Assembly: GCA_020054675.1 (NCBI GenBank)
Contig: JAIHAL010000002.1
Location: forward strand, 144,042 to 208,041
From: Oscillospiraceae bacterium
Lineage (GTDB): Bacteria > Bacillota > Clostridia > Oscillospirales > Ruminococcaceae
Direction of reading: 5' to 3'
DNA length: 64,000 bases
The position numbers and the translations under genes were made by a program. Positions within the stretch are counted from its first letter, which is position 1. Each line of letters begins with the position of its first letter. The notes under the pieces are model-generated. The model saw nothing but the letters and a program-made list of their open reading frames with translations. It was not told the origin of the DNA and ran no database searches. Of the stretch, positions 1 to 8,309 are shown piece by piece.

Positions 1-2
1 TT

Positions 3-1337
3 AACGGGATATGGCTCATGCCGATAATGCCCTCCACCACTTATCATAAGTACGATGTGATTGATTATTATTCCATTGATAAGCAATACGGGACTCTTGA
101 TGATTTCAAGCGCCTTATTGAGGAATGCAATAAAAGGGGCATAAAGGTTATAATTGACCTTGTGCTCAATCATACATCCACCCAAAACGAATGGTTTAAA
201 TCCGCGGTTTCGGCGCTTGAAAAAGGTCAGGACAGCAAGTACATAGGCTGGTATAATTTTCAAAAGGGCAAGCCTGCAAGTGATACATGGCATAAGGCGG
301 GGAACAGCGAATGGTGCTATGAGGCAAAGTTTTGGGAAGGAATGCCTGATTTGAACCTTGGCAATGAAGAGCTTAGGGCGGAAATTGAAAAAATTGCAAA
401 GTTCTGGCTTGACCTTGGAGTCGGGGGATTCAGGCTTGACGCCGCAAAGGAATATTACAGCGGAAATTCTGAAAAGAACATAGAAGTTTTAAAATGGTTT
501 ACGGATTACTGCAAAAGCGTGAAAAAGGATTGCTACCTTGTCGCCGAAGTCTGGGACGGATTTTCTGCTTTCAGCAAATATTATCAAAGCGGAATAGACA
601 GTTTGTTTAATTTTTCGTTTGGACAGGCGACCGGTAAAATCACAACGACTTTAAATATGGCAGGCAGCGCCAATTCGGCAAAATCCTATGCGGATGCGCT
701 TTGTTTTGCGCAAAAGACATTTTTGTCATATAATCCAAACGCGATTGATGCTCCGTTCTTTACAAACCATGATACAGGCAGGGCTGCGGGATATTTTTCT
801 TACAATGCCGATAAAATCAAGCTTGCATGGGGAATGAACCTTACCATGAGCGGCAGCGCATTTGTTTATTACGGTGAGGAAATAGGTATGACCGGCAGCG
901 GCAGGGATGAAAACAAGCGTGCCCCAATGTTTTGGTCGAATTCAAATAAAGAGGGCATGACAAATCCGCCGCCGAATATGGAAACTCAGGAAAATCATTT
1001 TGCCCCCGTTGATGAACAGCTTAAAGACAACACTTCCATTCTTAATTATGTAAAGCGTGCAATAAGGCTTAGGAATGAAAATCCCGAACTTGCAAGGGGG
1101 ATTTTGACAATTATCCCCTTGGAGGATGAGGAAACCTGCGCTGTTTTAAAAAGTTATGACAATAGCAGCATTATAGTTGTTTATAACCTTTCCGAAACCG
1201 AAAAACAGGTTACAATTAAAAAATCCGATTTTGCCTATGACGGGATAAGGGGATACCTTTCGGTAAATTCGCAAGAACCAAATCTTGATGGGGAAACTCT
1301 TACCATGCCGGCATATGCAATCGTAATACTCAAATAG
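3..1337 (+). CDS. GH13 alpha-glucosidase/amylase family protein, 5' end missing
   Basis: Glycoside hydrolase of family GH13, which cleaves alpha-glucosidic bonds in starch-like or oligosaccharide substrates. The reading frame is open from base 3, so the true start lies left of the window and the first part of the TIM barrel is absent. The usual motifs appear in order: the NHT region after IKVIIDLVL, GFRLDAA with the nucleophile Asp, VAEVWD with the acid/base Glu, and FTNHD with the transition-state Asp. A small all-beta C-terminal domain follows, typical of the family. No signal peptide can be judged because the N-terminus is missing. It ends 49 bases before a small conserved ORF. The exact substrate cannot be told from the sequence. 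Confidence 0.9.
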   Translation, partial: NGIWLMPIMPSTTYHKYDVIDYYSIDKQYGTLDDFKRLIEECNKRGIKVIIDLVLNHTSTQNEWFKSAVSALEKGQDSKYIGWYNFQKGKPASDTWHKAGNSEWCYEAKFWEGMPDLNLGNEELRAEIEKIAKFWLDLGVGGFRLDAAKEYYSGNSEKNIEVLKWFTDYCKSVKKDCYLVAEVWDGFSAFSKYYQSGIDSLFNFSFGQATGKITTTLNMAGSANSAKSYADALCFAQKTFLSYNPNAIDAPFFTNHDTGRAAGYFSYNADKIKLAWGMNLTMSGSAFVYYGEEIGMTGSGRDENKRAPMFWSNSNKEGMTNPPPNMETQENHFAPVDEQLKDNTSILNYVKRAIRLRNENPELARGILTIIPLEDEETCAVLKSYDNSSIIVVYNLSETEKQVTIKKSDFAYDGIRGYLSVNSQEPNLDGETLTMPAYAIVILK

Positions 1338-1386
1338 TATGAATATTTCATTGGCTTTTAGGGAAAATAAACCCTGAGGTGATGAA

Positions 1387-1530
1387 ATGGCGAAAGCTGG
1401 GATGCGCAGGCCTGACCCGAAAGAGCCCCATGGAACGGAAAGCAACCATAAAATGAAAATTCCTAAAAATGATGTTGAACCTGTTCCGGAAATTCAAGGA
1501 AAGGCTAAACGCACAAAAGAAAAAGCATAA
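1387..1530 (+). CDS. small basic conserved hypothetical protein, 47 aa
   Basis: Forty-seven codons starting with MAKAGMRRPDPKEPHG, rich in Lys, Pro and Glu and with no hydrophobic stretch, so it is probably soluble and perhaps disordered. A GAGGTG ribosome binding site sits 5 bases before the ATG and a strong terminator starts directly after the stop, which supports a real translated gene. Similar short proteins with an R-x-D-x-K-E-P-H-G-T-E core are, from memory, found in other Clostridia, but no function is known to me. It may be co-transcribed with the GH13 gene upstream. Confidence 0.65.
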   Translation: MAKAGMRRPDPKEPHGTESNHKMKIPKNDVEPVPEIQGKAKRTKEKA

Positions 1531-1575
1531 AAAAATTCCTGAAATTCTTTTGTTTTAGAATTTCAGGAATTTTTA
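1531..1575 (+). terminator. intrinsic terminator after the 47-aa gene
   Basis: An 18-base inverted repeat (AAAAATTCCTGAAATTCT paired with its complement) with a short loop and a run of T. It begins immediately after the stop codon of the small ORF and ends 54 bases before the convergent prfB, so it may work in both directions. Confidence 0.85.
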
Positions 1576-1628
1576 TTATAAACTGTTAAAATAAGAAAAT
1601 CCCAAATTAAAAAGTTTGGAAATATAGA

Positions 1629-2756
1629 TTATTGATTTTCTGTTTGGAGCCTGCCTTGTGAAAGCGCTACAAGATAAGCATTGATAAAGCCGTCAATTTC
1701 ACCGTCCATAACGGCATCTATATTTCCGTTTTCAAATCCAGTGCGATGGTCCTTTGCAAGGGTATAAGGCATGAATACATAAGAACGTATCTGCGCTCCC
1801 CATGCTATTTCCTTTTGTACGCCCTTTATGTCGGAAATCTTGTCAAGATGCTCACGTTCTTTTATTTCAATGAGTTTTGAAATAAGCATCTTCATTGCAT
1901 ATTCCCTGTTTTGGTGCTGGCTTCTTTGAGTTTGGCATGAAACAACAATTCCGGTGGGAATGTGAGTAATCCTTATTGCAGATTCGGTTTTGTTTATGTG
2001 TTGGCCTCCCGCACCGCTTGAACGGTATGTGTCCACTTCCAAATCTTCCGGACGGATATCCACATTGATGCTGTCGTCAATTTCAGGCATGACTTCAATA
2101 GATGCAAATGAAGTATGCCTTCTTCCGGATGAATCAAAGGGGGATATTCTGACAAGCCTGTGCACGCCGTGCTCGGATTTTAAAAAGCCGTAAGCATTTT
2201 CGCCCTCAATAAGTATTGAGGCGCTTTTAAGGCCGGCCTCTTCACCGTCAAGATAATCAAGGGTCTTAACTGAAAATCCATGTTTTTCGGCCCAGCGGCA
2301 GTACATTCTGCAAAGCATTTCCGCCCAGTCCTGTGCCTCTGTTCCGCCTGCTCCCGCATGGAAAGTGAGGATTGCGTTTTTGCTGTCATATTCACCGGTT
2401 AAAAGGGTGGTAAGCTTTTGAGCTTCAAGCTCTTTTTTAAATTTTTCGGCATCATCTGAAATTTCCGGCAAAAGGCTTTCGTCATTTTCCTCATTTGCAA
2501 GTTCAATCATTGCAAGGAGGTCGTCAAACTTTGCGGAAAGTTTTTGAAAATGTTCAACCTTTGTTTCAAGCTGGCGAATCCTTTGCATTATTTTTTGCGA
2601 ATTTTCAAGGTCGTCCCAAAAATTCGGCATCGATGCCCTGTCGTGAAGCTCAGTTATTTCTTCTTTTGCTTTTTCAATTTCAAGCACATTGTAAAGGTCA
2701 TCAAGCTGGGGCTTTAAGTTTTCAAGTTCCAGCCTTAATTCTTCCAATAAAAGCAT
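1629..2756 (-). CDS. prfB: peptide chain release factor 2
   Basis: Release factor 2 ends translation at UAA and UGA by triggering hydrolysis of peptidyl-tRNA. The 375-residue product has the coiled-coil N-terminal domain, the SPF stop-codon-reading tripeptide (in ISPFDSSGRR) and the GGQ loop (GAGGQHINKTES) that enters the peptidyl-transferase centre. In many bacteria codon ~25 carries a CUU-UGA programmed frameshift. Here the matching place reads CTT-GAA in one continuous frame, so the autoregulatory frameshift is absent. A two-codon ORF (ATG CTT TAA) lies directly before the start and in the same frame. The GAGAGG Shine-Dalgarno is 12 bases from the chosen ATG and only 3 from the ATG of the mini-ORF. 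Transcribed from a promoter overlapping that of corA. Confidence 0.95.
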   Translation of the reverse strand: MLLLEELRLELENLKPQLDDLYNVLEIEKAKEEITELHDRASMPNFWDDLENSQKIMQRIRQLETKVEHFQKLSAKFDDLLAMIELANEENDESLLPEISDDAEKFKKELEAQKLTTLLTGEYDSKNAILTFHAGAGGTEAQDWAEMLCRMYCRWAEKHGFSVKTLDYLDGEEAGLKSASILIEGENAYGFLKSEHGVHRLVRISPFDSSGRRHTSFASIEVMPEIDDSINVDIRPEDLEVDTYRSSGAGGQHINKTESAIRITHIPTGIVVSCQTQRSQHQNREYAMKMLISKLIEIKEREHLDKISDIKGVQKEIAWGAQIRSYVFMPYTLAKDHRTGFENGNIDAVMDGEIDGFINAYLVALSQGRLQTENQ

Positions 2757-2793
2757 TTAAAGCATTTTCCTCTCTTTTTTCTTTGCTTTTAAT

Positions 2794-2822
2794 ATTATAC
2801 ATTATTTTCGTGCGTTGTGCAA
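2794..2822 (-). promoter_or_regulatory. sigma-A promoter of prfB
   Basis: On the minus strand TTGCAC (2822-2817), a 17-base spacer and a perfect TATAAT (2799-2794). Its -35 box overlaps the -35 box of the divergent corA promoter within the palindrome TTGTGCAA. Confidence 0.75.
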
Positions 2823-2843
2823 ACATTTATTTTGTGATATAAT
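2815..2843 (+). promoter_or_regulatory. sigma-A promoter of the CorA-family gene
   Basis: TTGTGC (2815-2820), a 17-base spacer and TATAAT (2838-2843) preceded by TGA, an extended -10. It shares six bases of its -35 region with the divergent prfB promoter. Confidence 0.75.
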
Positions 2844-2886
2844 GGAATAAATCTTAAAAACCTTTTTTTAACATCGGAGGGGTTTT

Positions 2887-3798
2887 ATGTTTTATTTTAT
2901 AGAAAACGGCAAGCTGCACAGGGCAAGCGAATTTGATTACGGAAATGATGAAAGGGACTACATAGGCGTTGTGACTTATGATAGAATTCTTTCGGCGGCG
3001 AAGGATTTGGGGATAAAAAACGGAGAATATGCTTTTTTGAATAATGTTCCGCGCTTTGAAAGTCATGAAGGCTTTGATTTTATTTGCGTGCGCATAATGC
3101 GTTTTGAGGATGTTCTTGGGGATTTCAATACAGTTCATATATATTTCAGCCATAAATTGCTGCTGTTTATAGGCGAAAATCCATCCGGGGTTGAAAAAAT
3201 AATTGACTCCATAATTGAGGATGATATCGGCGACCTTAATTTTGGGCGAGTGCTCTGTTCGTTTTTTGACAGGCTTACCGAAAAAGACGCTGATGCTCTT
3301 GAAGGTATTGAGGATGAAATTTCGGAGCTTGAAGCTTCGCTTATAACAACGGATAAACGCGATTGCGCGCAAAGGATAATTTATTTAAGGAAAAGACTTA
3401 TGGTGTTGAAGCAATATTATGAGCATCTTTTGCGGGTATTTGAAGGAATGCTTGAGAATGAAAATTCCATTCTTGACGAGAGGATTTTAAAAGTTTTTAA
3501 AATCATTTCCGGCAGGATTGACAGGCTTTACCATAATGTGCTTAATTTAAGGGATTATGTTACACAAGTGAGAGAAGCATATCAGGCGGAGATTGATATA
3601 AGCCTGAACAGAACAATGAAGATTTTTACGGTTGTGACAACGATATTTTTTCCACTGACTCTTATAACCGGCTGGTATGGGATGAATTTAAAAATGCCTG
3701 AATACGGATGGGATTTTGCATATTTAATGGTTGCCGCAATAAGCGTTTTGGTGGTTGTCGTTTCGATTTGGTTTTTTAAGAAAAACAAGTGGTTTTAG
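2887..3798 (+). CDS. corA: CorA-family divalent metal ion transporter
   Basis: Membrane channel of the CorA/MIT family that takes up Mg2+ (or Co2+/Ni2+). Of the 303 residues, about 1-240 form the cytoplasmic alpha/beta and long-helix domain. Two transmembrane helices then follow near 243-263 and 275-295. The signature GMN motif (WYGMNLKMPEYGW) closes the first helix, and the C-terminus is a short Lys-rich tail, as is typical. GGAGGGG lies 4 bases before the ATG. It stands alone behind its own promoter, divergent from prfB. The ion cannot be decided from the sequence; Mg2+ is the usual default. Confidence 0.9.
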   Translation: MFYFIENGKLHRASEFDYGNDERDYIGVVTYDRILSAAKDLGIKNGEYAFLNNVPRFESHEGFDFICVRIMRFEDVLGDFNTVHIYFSHKLLLFIGENPSGVEKIIDSIIEDDIGDLNFGRVLCSFFDRLTEKDADALEGIEDEISELEASLITTDKRDCAQRIIYLRKRLMVLKQYYEHLLRVFEGMLENENSILDERILKVFKIISGRIDRLYHNVLNLRDYVTQVREAYQAEIDISLNRTMKIFTVVTTIFFPLTLITGWYGMNLKMPEYGWDFAYLMVAAISVLVVVVSIWFFKKNKWF

Positions 3799-3853
3799 TT
3801 TGTGAAATTACAAGTATAATTAATTAACATATTAAGGAAAGAATGAATGTTGC

Positions 3854-4498
3854 ATGAAAAAGGTATTTTTAATTTTAGCTTGTTTAAATTTAATCTTCAT
3901 TATTACTTCATGTTCCGCAAAACCGGCAGCAGGGGAAACAGCAAAAGGCCTTTCGATTGAATCGCTTGGACTTAGTGCGGCTTTGACTGAAAAGGTGGAT
4001 TTTAAAAATACAAATCCGAATGAATTAAAAGATGACCCGTTTTTATTGATGGCCGGAGGAATTGAAAACGGCCAAATAAACAGCTTTGATACTTATTACA
4101 CCGGAACGGAACTTGAAGGGCAATTTACTGTTGTTTGTGCTTCGGCCGGAGACCTTTTATATGTGGTTGACTATATCCCTGTGGCATATTGGCAGGGGTT
4201 TGAAAAATCACAGCTTGAAAAAGCCAAAAAGGTTGTTCGTGTTAAAGGGCTGAAATTAACGGAGGAGCAACTCAAAAATTATCTTATTTATGAAGATGAA
4301 GATGTTGTCGTTTATGATTTTACATCCTTAATACTTCCGGGCGATTATCAAAAGTATTTAAACGTATGGAGGGCAATGGTTGCTGAAGAAAAAGAATACA
4401 ATTACGATTGGGTTGAAAATCTTCATGATTATGTTGAGAAAAATGCCTCAAAAATGATTTCAAGGGTAAAAGAGCTTGATAAAAGTAAAAACGCATAA
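3854..4498 (+). CDS. putative lipoprotein of unknown function
   Basis: A 214-residue protein with a lipoprotein signal: charged MKK, a hydrophobic stretch and the lipobox ITSC with Cys20. It is therefore expected to be lipid-anchored on the outer face of the membrane. The mature part is acidic and mixed alpha/beta, with no motif I recognise. It lies 55 bases after corA with no terminator between, so the two may be co-transcribed, and a strong terminator follows its stop. Confidence 0.75.
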   Translation: MKKVFLILACLNLIFIITSCSAKPAAGETAKGLSIESLGLSAALTEKVDFKNTNPNELKDDPFLLMAGGIENGQINSFDTYYTGTELEGQFTVVCASAGDLLYVVDYIPVAYWQGFEKSQLEKAKKVVRVKGLKLTEEQLKNYLIYEDEDVVVYDFTSLILPGDYQKYLNVWRAMVAEEKEYNYDWVENLHDYVEKNASKMISRVKELDKSKNA

Positions 4499-4533
4499 AA
4501 ATCCCTCGAACTTTTAGTTCGGGGGATTTTTAT
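4496..4533 (+). terminator. intrinsic terminator after the lipoprotein gene
   Basis: Stem ATCCCTCGAAC/GTTCGGGGGAT with a TTTTA loop and a T run, directly after the stop codon. Confidence 0.85.
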
Positions 4534-4972
4534 GCATGGTTAAATAAAGCTTTTATGCCGCAATAAAAATTCAAATATTTTAGAAACAAAAATAATAATT
4601 GAATAATTACCAAATATAATAACTTTTTATTATATAAAATAAATAAAATAATATTACTATTAAGAAATATATTGACAATTTTATCTTATGCTTTTATAAT
4701 AATCTTAAATAATATATGTAAAACTAAACATTAAATAAAAAATCTTTATACAGAATGGAGATGAATATAAAATGCAACAAAATTTTAAAACATAATTTTA
4801 TTTTATATCAAATTTACTTCTGCCATTTAAGTTTAATAGTTGACAAACTAAAATATTATACAATTTTATTTTCAAAAATGTTTTAAGGCGGAAAGCAAAA
4901 ATTAAGAAAGGATGCCGGAATGCTTTTTGCCGGCAGTATAACTGCAAATACGGCAGAAATGGGATTTTAATT
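4534..4972 (+). other. A/T-rich intergenic region and long 5' leader of the GH43 gene
   Basis: About 440 bases without a convincing gene. It contains the promoter at 4672-4700, so the predicted mRNA leader is roughly 265 bases. Near its end a short hairpin is visible (GCCGG..CCGGC, about 4912-4932). A possible 41-codon ORF from 4761 has its Shine-Dalgarno touching the ATG and was not accepted. No known riboswitch class was recognised. Confidence 0.5.
4672..4700 (+). promoter_or_regulatory. consensus sigma-A promoter of the GH43 gene
   Basis: Perfect TTGACA (4672-4677), exactly 17 bases, perfect TATAAT (4695-4700). It is the only good promoter between the preceding terminator and the GH43 gene. 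Confidence 0.8.
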
Positions 4973-7900
4973 ATGAAAAAGGTTTTAAGAGTAATTTCGC
5001 TTTTCCTTGCAACCGCATTTTTATTTACTTTCAATTCAAGCATCTCAAAAAAATTAATAATGCATGCCGACCAGACAACAAAAATTTTATCTGATGATGA
5101 CCTTGCCACGGCATATTCGGCAGAATTGCCGGATAGGGTTTCTGTACACGACCCGTCGATTGTTTATGATGGAAATGGAACATATTACATATTCGGCTCG
5201 CATATGGCTTGGGCGAAGTCAACAGATTTAAAGAATTGGACAACTTTTACCAACAATATAAATTCAAATTATTCAAATATTTTTGAGCAAAATTTTGAAT
5301 GGGCAGCTATGGGCGATAGCGCATATGCCCCTTCCGGCAATCTTTGGGCTCCGGATGTCATATACAATGAAGAACTTGGCAAATGGTGCATGTATATGAG
5401 CATTAACGGTTGGTCCTGGAATTCATCAATTGCCATGCTTACCGCAGATTCACTTGACGGAGATTGGACATATGCAGGAACAGTAATTTATTCCGGTTTT
5501 ACTGATGCAAACAATAACCATGATTTTAACTTGACTGATTATCAGCAGGTTACTGGCGATACTTCTCTGCCTGAACGCTATAAGCAAAGCCCATATACCT
5601 GCAAGGATGGTTCTACGACAACCGCGACAACAACGTGGAATACAAGCTACGGTGCCCATGCAATTGACCCATGCGTATTTTATGATGAAAATGGGAATTT
5701 ATATATGACATATGGTTCATGGTCAGGCGGAATTTACATTATTGAGCTTGATGAATCAACAGGATTAAGGGATTATTCGGTTTCATATGATTATGCTGCA
5801 AATTCTTCTGACCCATATATGGGCATTAAGCTTGCCGGCGGAGGCGGAACATCCGGTGAGGCATCATATGTCGAATATATCGACGGATATTATTACCTTT
5901 TTGTAACCAACGGCGGTCTTGTGGCAAACGGCGGATACAATATGAGAGTTTACAGGTCTGAAAATCCAACCGGACCATATACAGATATTTCTGGGAAATC
6001 GCCCAAATATACAAGCTATGTCAATAATATAAACAATAATATTGGAACAAGGCTGATGTCTTACTACAAATGGAGCTACCAAAAATTCGCACAGGTTGCC
6101 CAAGGCCACAATTCAGCTGTTGTAGGTCCTGATGGAAAGGCATTCCTTGTTTATCATACAAGGACAAACAATGGAACGGAAGGGCACAGCGTAAGGGTCC
6201 ACCAGCTGTTTACCACTCAAAATCATTATCTTGTTGCCGCTCCTTTTGAATATGATGGGGAAACAATTTCTTCAAACGGATATTCCGATGAAGAGATTGC
6301 CGGAACATATGAAGTTATCTTGCAGAGCCATACAAATTATTCAAATCTTGAATATCGTGCCGGAGAGGAAGTAATTTTAAACCCTGACGGCACAATCAGC
6401 GGAGCATATTCCGGTACATGGAGCATTTTGAACGGTGAGCCTTATTGCAATCTTGTGGTTAATGGAATATCCTATGAGGGAGTTTTTGTAGAGCAAACCA
6501 TAGAAAATACAAATATCAAAACAATGGCATTTACTGCAGTTAACGAAAACGGCATTTGCATATGGGGTGCCAAATATCCGGCTCCCGAAGCTGCAATAGC
6601 AATGGCGGAAAAAAATATTTCTATTGCAAATGAAACATATGGAAATATGACCTTGCCTGCAAGCTCTTTATTTGGTGTGACAATAAGCTGGGAGTCTTCA
6701 AATCCGTCGGTAATTTCAAGCTCGGGGCAATTAAACAAGCCGTCTGTTGATACTGAAGTTACACTTACCGCAACGTTTGCAAGGGATAATTGCATTTATC
6801 ATAAGGAATTTAAAGTTTTGGCACATAAGGGCATAACAGATTACAATGAAATGCAAGTACTTGGAACAGCTTTTATAAACGACCCGCAAGATTTGTCTTC
6901 AAGATTGAACCGCAGCTTATCAATGCCTAATCCATATTTTAACAATTGGGAAATTGATTTTGAAAAGGGAGTAAAAATCAAATTTGATGTTGAGCCTACC
7001 GGCGCAATACATACTCTGGGGACTATCATTTCCTTTCTTGGAAATGGGGGCGACAGCGGAAGACTATATTTTACTCCCGGCTCATATTTAGGCTATAATG
7101 CTACAGGGGGATATTTTGACGCAAATTTGTATCAATATGGTTTGGTTGAGGATTATATAGGGTCAGGGAAATCGACAGTGGAGATATGCCTTTCAAATTC
7201 CGGGTTTGAAGTTTATGTAAACGGAGAAAAGGCTTATGACAAAACAATACTTGAAAATCCTGCAACAGGCAGCGGGACATTGACGGATTATTCCAACATG
7301 ATGAATTGGCTTGTCGGAACAGCGGATACGGTTTATTTCGGAGCAGGTTCATGGTGGGAAGCCCCGGGTTGGGATGAAGCTTTGTGCAAAATCAGCAATG
7401 TATATTTTTATGCATATTTTATTGCCCAAGAGCCGCCGGAAACTACCACTGTTTCTGAAACAACAACTTCCGAGCCTCCTGTTACCACAACAGCAGAAAC
7501 TTCAATAGAAACAACAACCGCGCCAACTGTGACTACAACTGTTTCAACATCTGCTGAAACAACAACTGCAATGACGACAACAACATCCACAACAGCATCC
7601 ATAACAACTGCCGCAACGACTTCAAATAGTACATCAACCACAAGGAGAGAAACTTCGGCTTCAGCTACAACATCTGTTACAGCAGCGCCTTATATTTCGG
7701 TTGCGGAAGTGCCGCAGAGTATAAAAAATTCTGAAATGGTTAAAATTGAAGCCGATGAGGCAGCTTTCAGCCAGCCCGCAGAAATTCGTCTTAAAGATGC
7801 GGATGTACAGACAAAGACGGTAATTGAGCAGGCTCTTGCTGGGAAAATAAACGCTGATGCGAAAATTTTTCCAATGGATATAGGGATTTATGCTAAAGGT

Positions 7901-8263
7901 ACAAACACAAAACTCCAGCCCCAAAATGGGAATATGGTGACAATAACCTGCCCGATTCCGGAAGAACTCCTTGCATACAAGGATAAAATTGCGGTAGTAT
8001 GCGTAGTTGACGGAAAATTGGAAGTTCTTCATACCGGACTGCTTAATAAAGACGGTGTATGGTGCGTGGTATTTAAAGCAAGCCATTTTTCACCCTATGC
8101 TTTTGTAGTTGATGAAACCGGCAAGCTTTCCACGCTTTCGGCAGGAGAGCAGGTGCGTGACAGTGCAATGCCAATTGCAAGAAATGGGATTCCATATGCA
8201 ATTGCAATATTCTGTTTTGCAGCTGCAGCAGTACTTTTAAAACGCGGAAAATCAAGAAGATAA
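4973..8263 (+). CDS. large secreted, membrane-anchored GH43 arabinan/xylan hydrolase
   Basis: A 1096-residue extracellular enzyme. After a signal peptide (about 1-33) comes a five-bladed GH43 beta-propeller with the three carboxylates: Asp60 in VHDPS (base), Asp232 in AIDPC (pKa modulator) and Glu296 in SGEASY (acid). The order and spacing fit endo-alpha-1,5-L-arabinanase-like members. Next come a small beta domain that often follows GH43 (about 440-535), an Ig-like domain (about 540-620), a LamG/concanavalin-like domain (about 625-815), a Thr-rich linker (about 820-906), a beta domain and a C-terminal hydrophobic helix with Lys/Arg tail (about 1070-1096). No LPxTG motif precedes that helix, so a plain membrane anchor is likely. 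Ribosome binding is weak (GGGA at 8-10 bases). Linkage specificity is inferred. Confidence 0.88.
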   Translation: MKKVLRVISLFLATAFLFTFNSSISKKLIMHADQTTKILSDDDLATAYSAELPDRVSVHDPSIVYDGNGTYYIFGSHMAWAKSTDLKNWTTFTNNINSNYSNIFEQNFEWAAMGDSAYAPSGNLWAPDVIYNEELGKWCMYMSINGWSWNSSIAMLTADSLDGDWTYAGTVIYSGFTDANNNHDFNLTDYQQVTGDTSLPERYKQSPYTCKDGSTTTATTTWNTSYGAHAIDPCVFYDENGNLYMTYGSWSGGIYIIELDESTGLRDYSVSYDYAANSSDPYMGIKLAGGGGTSGEASYVEYIDGYYYLFVTNGGLVANGGYNMRVYRSENPTGPYTDISGKSPKYTSYVNNINNNIGTRLMSYYKWSYQKFAQVAQGHNSAVVGPDGKAFLVYHTRTNNGTEGHSVRVHQLFTTQNHYLVAAPFEYDGETISSNGYSDEEIAGTYEVILQSHTNYSNLEYRAGEEVILNPDGTISGAYSGTWSILNGEPYCNLVVNGISYEGVFVEQTIENTNIKTMAFTAVNENGICIWGAKYPAPEAAIAMAEKNISIANETYGNMTLPASSLFGVTISWESSNPSVISSSGQLNKPSVDTEVTLTATFARDNCIYHKEFKVLAHKGITDYNEMQVLGTAFINDPQDLSSRLNRSLSMPNPYFNNWEIDFEKGVKIKFDVEPTGAIHTLGTIISFLGNGGDSGRLYFTPGSYLGYNATGGYFDANLYQYGLVEDYIGSGKSTVEICLSNSGFEVYVNGEKAYDKTILENPATGSGTLTDYSNMMNWLVGTADTVYFGAGSWWEAPGWDEALCKISNVYFYAYFIAQEPPETTTVSETTTSEPPVTTTAETSIETTTAPTVTTTVSTSAETTTAMTTTTSTTASITTAATTSNSTSTTRRETSASATTSVTAAPYISVAEVPQSIKNSEMVKIEADEAAFSQPAEIRLKDADVQTKTVIEQALAGKINADAKIFPMDIGIYAKGTNTKLQPQNGNMVTITCPIPEELLAYKDKIAVVCVVDGKLEVLHTGLLNKDGVWCVVFKASHFSPYAFVVDETGKLSTLSAGEQVRDSAMPIARNGIPYAIAIFCFAAAAVLLKRGKSRR

Positions 8264-8309
8264 AAAAACCTCATCCCTGCGGCTTTTGCTCCGCAGGGAT
8301 GAGGTTTTT
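8264..8309. terminator. bidirectional terminator between the GH43 gene and purL
   Basis: A 19-base perfect inverted repeat (AAAAACCTCATCCCTGCGG) with an 8-base loop, A-rich on the left and T-rich on the right, placed between two convergent genes. It can stop transcription from both sides and touches the purL stop codon. Confidence 0.9.

Noticed and set aside
4761-4886. 41-codon ORF in the GH43 leader
   Set aside because: The GGAG is directly against the ATG and the product is A/T-biased and featureless; leader RNA is the simpler reading.
7408-7641. Val-rich 77-codon frame on the minus strand
   Set aside because: It is the mirror of the Thr-rich linker of the GH43 enzyme, an artefact of repeated ACA/ACT codons.
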